35,372 bases of DNA, from positions 1 to 35,372 of the forward strand of contig JAHCHD010000034.1 of assembly GCA_026129915.1 (NCBI GenBank), written 5' to 3'. The DNA is from Bryobacterales bacterium (GTDB taxonomy: Bacteria; Acidobacteriota; Terriglobia; Bryobacterales; Bryobacteraceae). Below, piece after piece: positions 11,086 through 19,929 of the stretch; position 1 is the first letter of the stretch, and each line of letters starts with the position of its first letter. Under the pieces are notes generated by a model. That model was not told the origin of the DNA and did no database searches. It saw nothing but the letters and a program-made list of their open reading frames with translations. Position numbers and translations under genes: made by a program.

Positions 11086-11463
11086 CTATGGCGCCACCAT
11101 CGCCTTCCATGCGGCATCATCCTCGCCCACGGCCAGTACCTTGCCACCTCGTACCAGCGGCAATCGCAGGATCCGCGGTTCGCGTTCAATCTTGGCCAGC
11201 AGTTCCGGATCCGCCATTCGCATGTACTTTAGCCCCGCGTCCACGTAGGGTGTTCCCTCCCGGTCGAGCAGCCCATCCCAGCCAAACTTCTCTAGGAAGC
11301 GCTTGATCTCTCCCGGCGCCATAGGCCGCTGTTTCAGGTCCACCATCTGGATGGCTACCCGCCGTTCCTTGAAGAACCGTTCCGCAGCCCGTGTGGCCGC
11401 GGAGTTCTTCACCCCAAAGATCTGCACTTGCGGTCCGCCCTGAGTCTTCATGATCTTCGCCAT
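11086..11463 (-). CDS. ArsC/Spx-like thioredoxin-fold protein lacking the catalytic cysteine
   Basis: This 125-residue protein matches the arsenate-reductase-like/Spx family: VQIFGVKN at the start of the fold, RAAERFFKERR in the first helix, and the C-terminal LPLVRGGKVLAVG. Where relatives have a Cys at the CPDT or CDT position, this protein has S-A-A-T (about residues 21-24), and there is no cysteine anywhere in the protein. It is therefore unlikely to be a thiol reductase, and may bind a protein partner instead (inference). The start is ATG at 11463 (MAKIMK), with an alternative ATG at 11451. It converges with the RND pump gene, 61 nt away, with no hairpin between them. Confidence 0.75.
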   Translation of the reverse strand: MAKIMKTQGGPQVQIFGVKNSAATRAAERFFKERRVAIQMVDLKQRPMAPGEIKRFLEKFGWDGLLDREGTPYVDAGLKYMRMADPELLAKIEREPRILRLPLVRGGKVLAVGEDDAAWKAMVAP

Positions 11464-11881
11464 TTGCCATTATCTTCGATCCTTCCGATTCAGGGTTGGC
11501 CCTGGATACGGGCATCGCAGATGGGTACTGCAGTTGTTGGGTGCTTCTCGCTCGTGGCCACACGAACGCATCGGTGTTCCGCCGCGCCGCTGGTCTTGGG
11601 TAGGAATCGCTTAACGTGGCGGCAGCATTGACGACAACTTCAGGGCACACTAGAGGCCCACGGTTCCCACCCAACAGCACCAGATTTCGTGAAAGGGAGA
11701 ACTCTTTAGTTTACATATTAATTTCAATTAATATGTTACAAATCAGTGACAACGAATCTTTCTTCTATGATACAGTTTCTCGCAATCCACCGAGATCCTG
11801 AACTGATCCCGGTGTTGGTCACCATTCGCATTGAATTCAATGCCACGTAGCTTGGAAGCAAACCGAACTGGGAGTGTAGGC
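11464..11881. other. Intergenic region with an AT-rich palindrome
   Basis: No supportable gene is seen in these 418 bases, which separate the divergent Spx-like and TonB-receptor genes. The right half is strikingly AT-rich for this genome and holds a perfect palindrome at 11713-11736. A possible -10 element, TATGAT, lies near 11766-11771, but no good -35 at the proper distance was found. Confidence 0.5.
11713..11736. promoter_or_regulatory. Perfect 11-bp inverted repeat, probable operator
   Basis: ACATATTAATT (11713-11723), two bases (TC), then AATTAATATGT (11726-11736) form a perfect palindrome in a GC-rich genome. It lies about 145 bp before the preferred start of the TonB-dependent receptor. 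A dimeric regulator binding here is the simplest explanation. It has no T-run and a two-base spacer, so it is not a terminator. Confidence 0.5.
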
Positions 11882-14800
11882 ATGTCTCACTATTCACCAA
11901 TCACGCGCATCTCGACGGTAGTGCGCATCGTAGCGGCACTGGCGCTGTTATCCGCTGGTGTGGTCGCGCAATCGTTCTCCGGACGGATTTCCGGCGTCGT
12001 CACGGATCCTACCGGTTCCATCATTCCTGGAGCCTCAATCCGGGTGCAAAACACCGACACCAACGTCGAGTGGGCGACACAAACCAATGAACGTGGTGAG
12101 TTTGTTACTCCAGAGTTGCCCCGAGGTAACTACAACTTCTCGGCCACCCATGCCGGATTTAAGAGCTTCAGCCGTACCGGTATCGTGCTTCAGGTGAACC
12201 AGCAAGCGCGCCTCGATGTCCAGCTTGATGTTGGCGAGACGTCCGAAATGGTTGAAGTGCGAGCCGACGTCTCCCAGCTGGAGACCGAGAGTGCGGCAGT
12301 GGGGAAGGTGGTGGACAATCGCCGCATCATGGAACTTCCGCTGAACACTCGGAACGTGTTTTCGCTCATCTATCTCACTCCTGGTGTTGCGGGGAGCATC
12401 AGCACCGACTACGGAACCGGGTACTCCATCAATGGAGTCCGCGCGAGCTTGCTCGAAGTGATGGTTGACGGGATTTCCACCGCGCACCCAACCGTCCAGG
12501 GATACTCCGGGAACTCCAATTTTCCACCAGTCGATGCAATCGCCGAGTTCAAAATCCAGGCATCCAACTACTCTGCCGAGTATGGCCGTAGCTTGGGGGG
12601 CATCACCAACGTTGTCTACAAGAGCGGCACCAACCAGATTCATGGCAGCGCGTTTGAGTTCTTGCGGAACTCCGTCCTGGATGCGAATAACTTCTTCGAC
12701 AACCGCCTGGGCCGGCCGTTGGGTAGTTTTAAACGCAGCCAGTTCGGGGGGCACGTAACGGGTCCCATCGTGCGGGACCGTACCTTCTTTCTCTTCAGTT
12801 ATGAAGGGTTGCGTCAGCGCGCGTTCAGCAGGGCCAGCTCCACTGTGCCCACCTCCCTGCAGCGGCAAGGAGATTTCTCGAACACCCGCACGGCCAACGG
12901 CAACCTGATCAACATCTACGATCCCTTTTCCACACGGGCAAATCCGTCGGGTACGGGCTCAATCCGTACACCGTTTGCAAACAACCGGATTCCCAATGCC
13001 ATGTTTGATCCAGTCGGCGGAAACCTTCTGAGATACTTCCCTCAGGGCAACACCCCGGGAGATCCGGTCACCGAACAGAACAACTTCCAGCAAAGTGGCT
13101 CTGCCCGCTTCGATACCGACCAGTGGGATACGCGTATCGATCACAACCTCAACCAGACGCGCCGCGTTTTTGGACGCTACAGCTACCGCAAACCGGTAAT
13201 CGCACCCGCGATTCTGTTCCCCGATGACATCGCGATTGCGGAAGGTCGCGTGAACCCTACCACCATCCAGCACACGGCTGTGGCTGACTATACCGATACG
13301 CTTTCGCCGTCCACTGTGCTGAACCTGCGCATGGGCTTCTCCCGCTCGCTGTACATTCACGACAACCAAGGCCTGGGATTCGTGCCGTCGAGTCTCGGCT
13401 TGAACAGTGCAATCGACGGCGCCGTCGACCGGCAGATGTTCCCTCGAATCGCCATGAGCGACGTTGTAAGTCTTGGCGGCGGCGATCACCGCTACAACGC
13501 CTTCATGACCTACTCTGCGTTGGGATATCTCACCAAGATCGTTGGTTCCCACACCATGAAGTTCGGCTACGATACGCGCATGATCCGTGTGAATGTTTGG
13601 GAGGCACGCGCCGCGGGAACGTTCAATTTCAATCGCCGGATGACGCAGGGGCCAAACCCCACAACTGCATCGGCAAACTCCGGGCACGGATTTGCCTCGT
13701 TGCTTCTCGGAACCGGCACCGACGGCAGCCTGCTGCAGAACTGGAAGAACGTTGCTTCGCAAAGCTTTTACCATGCGACCTACTTCCAGGATGACTGGCG
13801 GGTTTCTCGCACCCTCACTTTGAACCTCGGCATCCGCTGGGAGTTTGAGACGCCACGTACCGAGCGCTACGATCGAATGAACTGGTTCGATCCTGACGCA
13901 CCGAGTCCTCTAGCCACCCAGGTGGAAGGATTCCCGAACCTTCGCGGAGGGTTGCAGTTTGTAAATGTAGGAGGCAATCCTCGGTCGCAATACGACCGCG
14001 ACATGAACAACATTGCACCGCGCTTTGGTTTCGCTTGGCAGGTGATGCCGAAGACAGTGGTCCGCGGAGGATTCGGGCTGTTCTTTGCGCCATCGCCCCA
14101 AACCGCTCATGGAACGGTGGGTCCTTTCGGCTTCCGCGTGGAAAACCTCTGGCTGGCTTCGTTGGACACCATCACCCCGAACCAGACGCTTTCCAATGCA
14201 TTCGCTGAAGGATTCCGGCCGGTACCTGGAAGCGCCGACGGCCTGCTTACCGCAACCGGCGGGCGAGTGGAATCCGTTATGCGCAACACGATTGTGCCCT
14301 ACACCTCTCAGTGGAATCTCTCCGTTCAGCAGGAACTGCCGGGTGATGTACTTTTCGAGACAGCCTACATTGGGAATCGCGGCTTCCATCTCATGCGCTC
14401 CGCGGAAGGCCAGATGACGCTCAACCAGCTTCATCCCTCCGCGATGGCGATGGGCGCGCAGCTAAACACTCTGGTAGACAACCCGTTTTTTGGGCACGTC
14501 AGCCAGGGCGTTCTCTCGCAACCTCGCGTCACCGTTGGCCAGTTGATGCGGCCCTATCCCCAGTTCACGGATATCATTCCGCTTTACTGGGGTGGTTCTT
14601 CGTCGAACTACCACTCGCTCCAGACAACGCTCAAGAAGCGCATGTCAGCGGGACTGATGCTGGAAGGCTCGTATGTCTGGTCGAAGACCATCGAAGAACC
14701 ACTCTCCCCGCACCAGGACAGCTACAACCTTCGGGCGAGCCGTGGACTCGCGCCCATCCATATTCCCCACCGCTTTGTTCTGAGCGCGGTCTACGAACTG

Positions 14801-15313
14801 CCCTTCGGGCGGGGACGTCACTTCCTGACGGATTCGTCACGAGTGGCAGACGCAATTTTGGGCGGATGGCAGGTTAACACCATCACTACCTACCAAAGCG
14901 GAACGCCGCTCCAGCTTAGCGCCAATAACACTTCCGGACTATTCGCGATGCGCACCTTGCCCAACAACAATGGGACCAGCGGAGCGAAGTCAGGCAGGGT
15001 GCAGGATCGGCTCAACAGCTACTTCGACCAGAGCGTGTTTAGCCAGCCGGCGGGATTCTCTTTCGGCAACCATGCGTTGTTTTCGCCGGACATTCGAAGC
15101 GACTCCGTCCGGAACTGGGACGTTTCGCTGTTCAAGCAATTCAGCATTACAGAGAAGCTGGTTACCCAGATCCGGGCCGAAGCATTCAATGCCTTCAATC
15201 GTGTGCAGTTTGGCAATCCAACCACAGGCGTTACCTCGTCTGCGTTCGGTGTGATTGCTTCTCAAGCCAACAACCCCAGGCAAGTTCAGTTTGGTCTGAA
15301 GTTCCTCTGGTAA
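11882..15313 (+). CDS. Oar-like TonB-dependent receptor with N-terminal carboxypeptidase-regulatory domain
   Basis: This is a large outer-membrane protein, 1143 residues from the preferred start. The order is a signal peptide (hydrophobic core after ISTVVRIVAALALLS, ending VVAQ), a CarboxypepD_reg-like Ig-type domain (GVVTDPTGSIIPGASIRV), a plug-like domain (VDGISTAHPTVQ; SAEYGRSLGGITNVVYKSG), and a long beta-barrel with repeated aromatic strands ending in LKFLW. Such proteins are strongly expanded in Solibacter-like Acidobacteria and are thought to import carbohydrates or peptides. ATG at 11882 is preferred over the upstream TTG 11831 and ATG 11840 because GGAG lies 7 nt before it and the signal peptide then starts normally. 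It is monocistronic: a palindrome lies upstream and an intrinsic terminator immediately downstream. Confidence 0.93.
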   Translation: MSHYSPITRISTVVRIVAALALLSAGVVAQSFSGRISGVVTDPTGSIIPGASIRVQNTDTNVEWATQTNERGEFVTPELPRGNYNFSATHAGFKSFSRTGIVLQVNQQARLDVQLDVGETSEMVEVRADVSQLETESAAVGKVVDNRRIMELPLNTRNVFSLIYLTPGVAGSISTDYGTGYSINGVRASLLEVMVDGISTAHPTVQGYSGNSNFPPVDAIAEFKIQASNYSAEYGRSLGGITNVVYKSGTNQIHGSAFEFLRNSVLDANNFFDNRLGRPLGSFKRSQFGGHVTGPIVRDRTFFLFSYEGLRQRAFSRASSTVPTSLQRQGDFSNTRTANGNLINIYDPFSTRANPSGTGSIRTPFANNRIPNAMFDPVGGNLLRYFPQGNTPGDPVTEQNNFQQSGSARFDTDQWDTRIDHNLNQTRRVFGRYSYRKPVIAPAILFPDDIAIAEGRVNPTTIQHTAVADYTDTLSPSTVLNLRMGFSRSLYIHDNQGLGFVPSSLGLNSAIDGAVDRQMFPRIAMSDVVSLGGGDHRYNAFMTYSALGYLTKIVGSHTMKFGYDTRMIRVNVWEARAAGTFNFNRRMTQGPNPTTASANSGHGFASLLLGTGTDGSLLQNWKNVASQSFYHATYFQDDWRVSRTLTLNLGIRWEFETPRTERYDRMNWFDPDAPSPLATQVEGFPNLRGGLQFVNVGGNPRSQYDRDMNNIAPRFGFAWQVMPKTVVRGGFGLFFAPSPQTAHGTVGPFGFRVENLWLASLDTITPNQTLSNAFAEGFRPVPGSADGLLTATGGRVESVMRNTIVPYTSQWNLSVQQELPGDVLFETAYIGNRGFHLMRSAEGQMTLNQLHPSAMAMGAQLNTLVDNPFFGHVSQGVLSQPRVTVGQLMRPYPQFTDIIPLYWGGSSSNYHSLQTTLKKRMSAGLMLEGSYVWSKTIEEPLSPHQDSYNLRASRGLAPIHIPHRFVLSAVYELPFGRGRHFLTDSSRVADAILGGWQVNTITTYQSGTPLQLSANNTSGLFAMRTLPNNNGTSGAKSGRVQDRLNSYFDQSVFSQPAGFSFGNHALFSPDIRSDSVRNWDVSLFKQFSITEKLVTQIRAEAFNAFNRVQFGNPTTGVTSSAFGVIASQANNPRQVQFGLKFLW

Positions 15314-15330
15314 ACTGACGCTTTAGCATC

Positions 15331-15363
15331 ACGGCCGCCCGCTTCGGGTGGGCGGCCGTTTTC
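15331..15363 (+). terminator. Rho-independent terminator after the TonB receptor gene
   Basis: ACGGCCGCCC (15331-15340) pairs perfectly with GGGCGGCCGT (15350-15359) around a 9-nt loop and is followed by a short T-run (TTTTCC). It lies 18 nt after the receptor stop codon. Confidence 0.9.
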
Positions 15364-15388
15364 CTTGTTCCCCACTCAGGTTTCGACA

Positions 15389-16219
15389 ATGCGAACTCTT
15401 CTGTTGACTATTTCCCTGTTGGCTGCCGTTCTTTCCGCTGGCGGAGAAACTTTGCGCGTGATGAGTTACAACGTGCGCTACCCCGCCAAAGGCGATGGCC
15501 ATAACCGCTGGGAACTCCGCGAGCACATGTTCATCCGGAGCATCCAGATGAAGAATCCCGACCTCATTGGAACCCAGGAGCTTTTCTATATCCAGGGTGA
15601 GTCAATTGTGAACAACCTCCCTGAGTACGAGTGGTTTGGCAACAGCCGGCGCGGTAACCGCGAAGACGAGCACATGGGTATCTTCTACAAGCGGGCCAAG
15701 CTCCGGGTCATTGAATCGGGGAACTTCTGGCTTTCCGAAACTCCCGACATCGCAGGTAGCCAGGCTTGGGGGGCCAACCTCCCGCGCATGGTCACCTGGG
15801 CGCTCTTTGAAGTAAAGTCCACCGGCTTCCGCTTCTACTTCTACAACACCCACTTCCACCACACCGCGCAGGCGAACGAAGCCAGGGTGAACAGCGCGAA
15901 ACTCATTGCCAGCCGCCTCGCGAGTCTTCCTTCTGGCGCACCAGTGATTGTAACCGGCGACTTCAACGCCGCGGCGCCGGAGGCAGAGGCCTACACCATC
16001 CTCACCGCCAATCTCAAGGACGCACGAACCACCGCGGCCCGGTCCATCGGCCCGAATGGCACCATTAGTGGTTTCGGAGAGCGCTCCGGCGACCGCCGGA
16101 TCGACTGGATTCTATACCGGGGGCCATTCACCGTACTCGAATCCGAAACAATTACCTACAACGAGGACGGGCGCTATCCTTCTGACCACTACCCGATTCT
16201 TTCTGTGCTTGAGTTCTGA
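15389..16219 (+). CDS. Endonuclease/exonuclease/phosphatase-fold exported hydrolase
   Basis: This protein of 276 residues starts with a signal peptide (MRTLLLTISLLAAVLSAGG). The DNase I-like fold is shown by MSYNVRY, the acidic TQELF, the VTGDFNAAAPEAEAY strand-loop with catalytic Asp and Asn, RIDWILYRG, and the C-terminal SDHYPILSVLEF with the Asp-His pair. Export suggests a periplasmic phosphodiesterase or phosphatase, possibly acting on sugar phosphates, phospholipids or nucleic acid. The frame extends back to a TTG at 15365, but ATG 15389 gives a normal signal peptide. The DinB-like gene starts 4 nt after the stop, so the two are translationally close. Confidence 0.88.
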   Translation: MRTLLLTISLLAAVLSAGGETLRVMSYNVRYPAKGDGHNRWELREHMFIRSIQMKNPDLIGTQELFYIQGESIVNNLPEYEWFGNSRRGNREDEHMGIFYKRAKLRVIESGNFWLSETPDIAGSQAWGANLPRMVTWALFEVKSTGFRFYFYNTHFHHTAQANEARVNSAKLIASRLASLPSGAPVIVTGDFNAAAPEAEAYTILTANLKDARTTAARSIGPNGTISGFGERSGDRRIDWILYRGPFTVLESETITYNEDGRYPSDHYPILSVLEF

Positions 16220-16223
16220 AGCC

Positions 16224-16772
16224 ATGGCGCTGCACTTCACCGATTCTTACGTCGAAGATTCGTTCGCCCTCTTGCAGCATTACAAGCGAATTGCAGATCG
16301 GGCAATGGAGCAGGTGAGCGACGAGCAGTTGTTCCTCACTCTTGATGCGGAGGCGAACTCTATTGCGCTGATTGTGAAGCACATAGCGGGCAATATGCGC
16401 TCGCGCTGGACTGATTTCCTTTCCTCCGACGGGGAAAAGCCTGACCGCAACCGTGACAGTGAATTCGTCGATCCGCCGGCGACGCGCGAAGCGCTTCTCG
16501 AACTGTGGGAGTCCGGCTGGCGTTGCGTGTTCGGGGCTCTCGAGCCTCTCTCCGATGCCGACCTCCCGACAGTCGTTACCATCCGAGGGGAAGCCCACTC
16601 GGTACTCCAGGCGATTAACCGCCAACTTGCACACTATGCGTACCACGTAGGGCAGATCGTCCTGCTGGCCAAGCACTTCGCCCACCAGGATTGGAAGACC
16701 CTCAGCGTCGCTCGCAACCGCTCTGAAGAGTTCAATCGTAAGGTCGCAGCCGGAGAACTTAGCCAGCGCTGA
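16224..16772 (+). CDS. DUF1572/DinB-superfamily protein
   Basis: This cytoplasmic protein of 182 residues has the DinB four-helix-bundle pattern. A first histidine lies in IALIVKHIAGNMRSRW and the second and third in NRQLAHYAYHVGQIVLLAKH, which together form the usual metal site of the family. Members with known roles include bacillithiol- and mycothiol-dependent transferases; the specific activity here cannot be told. I chose ATG 16224 because the frame's upstream extension overlaps the preceding gene and lacks family similarity. It is the second gene of a short unit with the hydrolase upstream. Confidence 0.85.
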   Translation: MALHFTDSYVEDSFALLQHYKRIADRAMEQVSDEQLFLTLDAEANSIALIVKHIAGNMRSRWTDFLSSDGEKPDRNRDSEFVDPPATREALLELWESGWRCVFGALEPLSDADLPTVVTIRGEAHSVLQAINRQLAHYAYHVGQIVLLAKHFAHQDWKTLSVARNRSEEFNRKVAAGELSQR

Positions 16773-16810
16773 GGCGCCAAGATCCGCTCTCAGCGTCACC
16801 CCAAACAACA

Positions 16811-16834
16811 CGGGCGGACCTTCCGGCCCGCCCG
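16811..16834. terminator. Hairpin between convergent genes, possible terminator
   Basis: CGGGCGG (16811-16817) pairs with CCGCCCG (16828-16834), with an inner CC-TTCC-GG extension and a one-base mismatch. It sits between the convergent DinB and redoxin genes. There is no clear T-run on the plus strand; on the minus strand the sequence after the stem is GTGTTGTTTG, a weak one. Confidence 0.5.
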
Positions 16835-16862
16835 CAAATCTCATACCGGTTCGCTGCGTCGC

Positions 16863-17474
16863 TTAGTACTTCACGTTGCAGCCGTAGGGTTGGCTCTTTG
16901 CCATTGTCACCGGCTTGCCTGCCATTGCTTCCGTAAGCGCCGCCGAGACGTAGTTCTTCGACGTCTTCACATCCGCAACCTCGGTGGTGGCTTTGTCGTC
17001 AATGCCGCCGTTGTAGAGCAGGTTGCCGTTCGGCCCAATCACATACATGTGCGGCGTGGTGGCCGCCCCGTACGCTTTGCCCAGTGTTCCCTTGGAATCC
17101 AGAATCACCGTGGTGGCTGCCGAGTTCTTTGCTTTGTAGTCTGTCTTGGCCTTCTCCGGCGTGCTGTAGCCTTGCTGCCCTTCTCTTGAAGAGATTACGG
17201 AAAGCCATACCACTCCCTTGCTGGTCCATTCCTTCTGCAGAGCCTGCATGTTGCCGCTGTTATAGTGCTTGCCAACGAACGGGCAGCCATAGTTCAGCCA
17301 CTCAAGTACCACATACTTCCCCTGGAAGTCAGACAGCTTGTGGGTCTTGCCATCCATATCGGTGACAGTGAAGTCGGGCGCGGTTTGGCCCACGGTTGCT
17401 GCCGCAAAGGCGGATGTAGCCAGCAAAACGCCCAGCGCTAAAGCGACGAGCGAGCGTGAGGAAAGAAACTGCAT
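16863..17474 (-). CDS. Exported redoxin (AhpC/TSA-like thioredoxin-fold) with a single active-site Cys
   Basis: This protein of 203 residues starts with a signal peptide ending near AFA, so it acts in the periplasm. The redoxin fold is clear: VGQTAPDFTVTDMDGK, then WLNYGCPFVGKHY with cysteine at about 64, then TVILDSKGTLGKAYGAATTP with the cis-proline. The active site is CPF instead of CXXC, so resolution must use another thiol; the only other cysteine is near the C-terminus (about 199, in PYGCNVKY), an ending I recognise from this redoxin subgroup. It lies 33 nt downstream of the dsbD-like gene, which could supply reducing power to it (inference). Confidence 0.88.
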   Translation of the reverse strand: MQFLSSRSLVALALGVLLATSAFAAATVGQTAPDFTVTDMDGKTHKLSDFQGKYVVLEWLNYGCPFVGKHYNSGNMQALQKEWTSKGVVWLSVISSREGQQGYSTPEKAKTDYKAKNSAATTVILDSKGTLGKAYGAATTPHMYVIGPNGNLLYNGGIDDKATTEVADVKTSKNYVSAALTEAMAGKPVTMAKSQPYGCNVKY

Positions 17475-17507
17475 ATTGTTTGCCTCCTTCTTTCGGTTGC
17501 TTTCGGG

Positions 17508-19724
17508 TTAGCGTTGCGAGAGTGTTTCTGGCGCCACAGGCTTCGCGGGTAAATCCGCGAGCGCCTCCAGCAAAATACCCTCGGTGAGTATTTCCGGCAG
17601 TAGTACCGGCTGCCGCGCGCCTCGCTTGTAAAGCGCGTACACCGGAACGCCACTGCGTCCTAGCGATTCAATCTTGGCGGCAATTTCGGGGTCCTTGTTG
17701 GTCCAGTCGGCTACCAGCAATTCCACTCCCTTTTCCGCAAATGCATTCATGGCCGCGTCACGATGCAGCACCGTGCGCTTGTTCACCTGGCAGGTGAGGC
17801 ACCACGCCGCCGTGAAATCTACGAATACTGTGTGTTGACTCGCCAGCAGGCCCTCTAGTTTCGCATCTGAGTACGTTTGCCACGCGGAAGCGCTCTTTCC
17901 GCTTCCTCCCCCCGTCACGGTAGGCGCCGCCTGCTGGGAAGCGTTCCACGCGAAGCCAAGTCCCACGGCCAGCGCCAGAATGGCAGTCGCGCGCGTCACC
18001 AGTCGCGTTCGCCCGGAGATCGCATACACGTTCCACTTGCCCACAATCCAACCCGCAATCGCCAACAGCAGCATCGCTAGCAGCAGTCCCGCCGCGCCGT
18101 CGATGCCCGTCTGCAATCCGAATACCCACAGCAGCCAGATTGCCGTCGCAAACAAGGGGAAACTCAATACCTGCTTTAGGGTTTCCATCCACGCGCCGGG
18201 GCGGGGAAGGAAGCTCAGCATCCGCGGGTAAAGCGAGAGCACCATATACGGCGTCGCCATTCCCGCGCCCAAGGCTGTGAATACCAGCATCGAAGTTGTT
18301 GCAGGCTGTGCAATCGCGTACCCCAAAGCGCTGCCCATAAACGGAGCCGTGCATGGCGTGGCTACCGCGGTCGCCAAAACACCGCTGAAGAACGACCCGC
18401 CGTAACCCTGTGCGGCGCCGCCCGCCGAACCGAGGCGCGTTAGCGACATCCCCACCTCAAACACGCCCGCCAAGTTTAGGCCCAGCCCAAAAATCAGCAG
18501 GGCCACAAACGCCACAAACGCGGGAGACTGCAACTGGAACCCCCACCCCAACTGGCTGCCGCCGGCGCGCAGCAACAGCAACAGCCCGGCCAGCGCCCAG
18601 AACGAGGCCAGCACGCCAAACGTAAACACAAACCCGTGGTTACGGATCTTCGCCCGGTCGTCGCCCGCCTGCTGTACAAAGCTCATAATCTTCAGGCTCA
18701 ACACCGGAAACACGCACGGCATCAGGTTCAAAATCATCCCGCCGATGAATGCGCTCACCAGCACTACCAGTAGCGTGGACGATAGGCCGTCCCCCGCGGG
18801 CGTCGCAGCCTGCAGCGCGATGCTACCCAGCGCTTCCACGGGAGCTTCAAACGTTACCGCATGCACCTGCGCCCCCTGCTTCCAGGACGAAGATTCTGGC
18901 AGTGTTAGCACCCCGCGCAACCGCTCCGCTGGCTGGTTGGCAAACTCACTTTCTACCAGCGACAGGGTTAACAAGCCCGGTCCCGCGCGCCGCTCCTGCG
19001 GAGCCGCGTGGGTTAGCACCTGCTGGTCCTGCGGGAAGAAACGAACATCCTGCCTTGCTAACGCTGCAGCCTCTGGCGTTTCAATCGCCAGCACATAGCC
19101 ATCTTCCGTCCGAGCCGCCCGCACCCTCATTCCCTCAATCTCAGTTGCCGGTGTTGGCAGAGCGGCCCTCGTCTTGGCAATCGCCGGAGCCCATGCCAGG
19201 TTCTCTTCTATTTCCTCGCCCACGGTCAGCGTGAGGGCGATTTCCTCACGCGCCGGCAGGCACACTTCTTTGCACACCAGCCAGTCGGCACGCCCTTTGA
19301 GTTCCAGCTTCGTACCCGGCTTCAGGCCAGCCGCCACCCTGGCGTCCATCAGCAGCAGCACTTCATCTTCATACCCGTAACTGGCCAATGGCGGCGTGGG
19401 AATGTAGTGTGGGGCCGGGTACTGCAACTCGCCCACGGTAATGCTCTCTGGCAATTGCCACCGGATGCTGGCTGCCATGCCCGCATCGCCGGGGTTAAGC
19501 CAATAGCAGTGCCATTCCGGCTCCAGTTTGATGCGCAAGGCAAGCGTCACTTCCTCGCCCGGTACTACCGTCGAGAACTCCGCCCCCAGCGTCGCTTCTG
19601 AGTGCGGACTGGAATCCTTGGCCGCCGGAGCCGCCGTGCCAGGAACCTGGGCCATGCCAGCCGAAGCAAGCGCAACCAACAACAATATCGTCAAGAAAAA
19701 TCGCATGTTCTTTGCTGTTCTCAT
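17508..19724 (-). CDS. dsbD: DsbD/ScsB-type membrane thiol:disulfide interchange protein
   Basis: This protein moves electrons from cytoplasmic thioredoxin to the periplasm. Numbered from the ATG at 19706: an N-terminal periplasmic domain with two cysteines (WLVCKEVCLPA, about 145 and 149); a membrane domain of about eight helices with one cysteine of the pair in MPCVFPVLSLK and the other in ATPCTAPFMGSALGYA; and a C-terminal thioredoxin-like domain with WCLTC near residue 635. All six catalytic cysteines are present. The frame stays open to 19835, but that extension does not look like a signal. The start is either 19724 (AAGG 5 nt upstream) or 19706, where the signal peptide begins at once. 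It is flanked by msrP upstream and the redoxin downstream on the same strand. Confidence 0.92.
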   Translation of the reverse strand: MRTAKNMRFFLTILLLVALASAGMAQVPGTAAPAAKDSSPHSEATLGAEFSTVVPGEEVTLALRIKLEPEWHCYWLNPGDAGMAASIRWQLPESITVGELQYPAPHYIPTPPLASYGYEDEVLLLMDARVAAGLKPGTKLELKGRADWLVCKEVCLPAREEIALTLTVGEEIEENLAWAPAIAKTRAALPTPATEIEGMRVRAARTEDGYVLAIETPEAAALARQDVRFFPQDQQVLTHAAPQERRAGPGLLTLSLVESEFANQPAERLRGVLTLPESSSWKQGAQVHAVTFEAPVEALGSIALQAATPAGDGLSSTLLVVLVSAFIGGMILNLMPCVFPVLSLKIMSFVQQAGDDRAKIRNHGFVFTFGVLASFWALAGLLLLLRAGGSQLGWGFQLQSPAFVAFVALLIFGLGLNLAGVFEVGMSLTRLGSAGGAAQGYGGSFFSGVLATAVATPCTAPFMGSALGYAIAQPATTSMLVFTALGAGMATPYMVLSLYPRMLSFLPRPGAWMETLKQVLSFPLFATAIWLLWVFGLQTGIDGAAGLLLAMLLLAIAGWIVGKWNVYAISGRTRLVTRATAILALAVGLGFAWNASQQAAPTVTGGGSGKSASAWQTYSDAKLEGLLASQHTVFVDFTAAWCLTCQVNKRTVLHRDAAMNAFAEKGVELLVADWTNKDPEIAAKIESLGRSGVPVYALYKRGARQPVLLPEILTEGILLEALADLPAKPVAPETLSQR

Positions 19725-19929
19725 GGCCGCCTTGGTTCCATTCCATCGTGCCAGCCGCGCCGATCCCAAGCCCAGCACCCAGTCACCAGTAATAGGTGAG
19801 GCGACGGAACGAAACGGAGAGGTTACGCCCACCATGCCCGCATTAATGCCTAACTGTTATACGGATTCACCAATGCTTGGGGACGATTCGTTAACCGGAT
19901 TCCGCTGCCCGTACTCCCTCGGCCCATCA

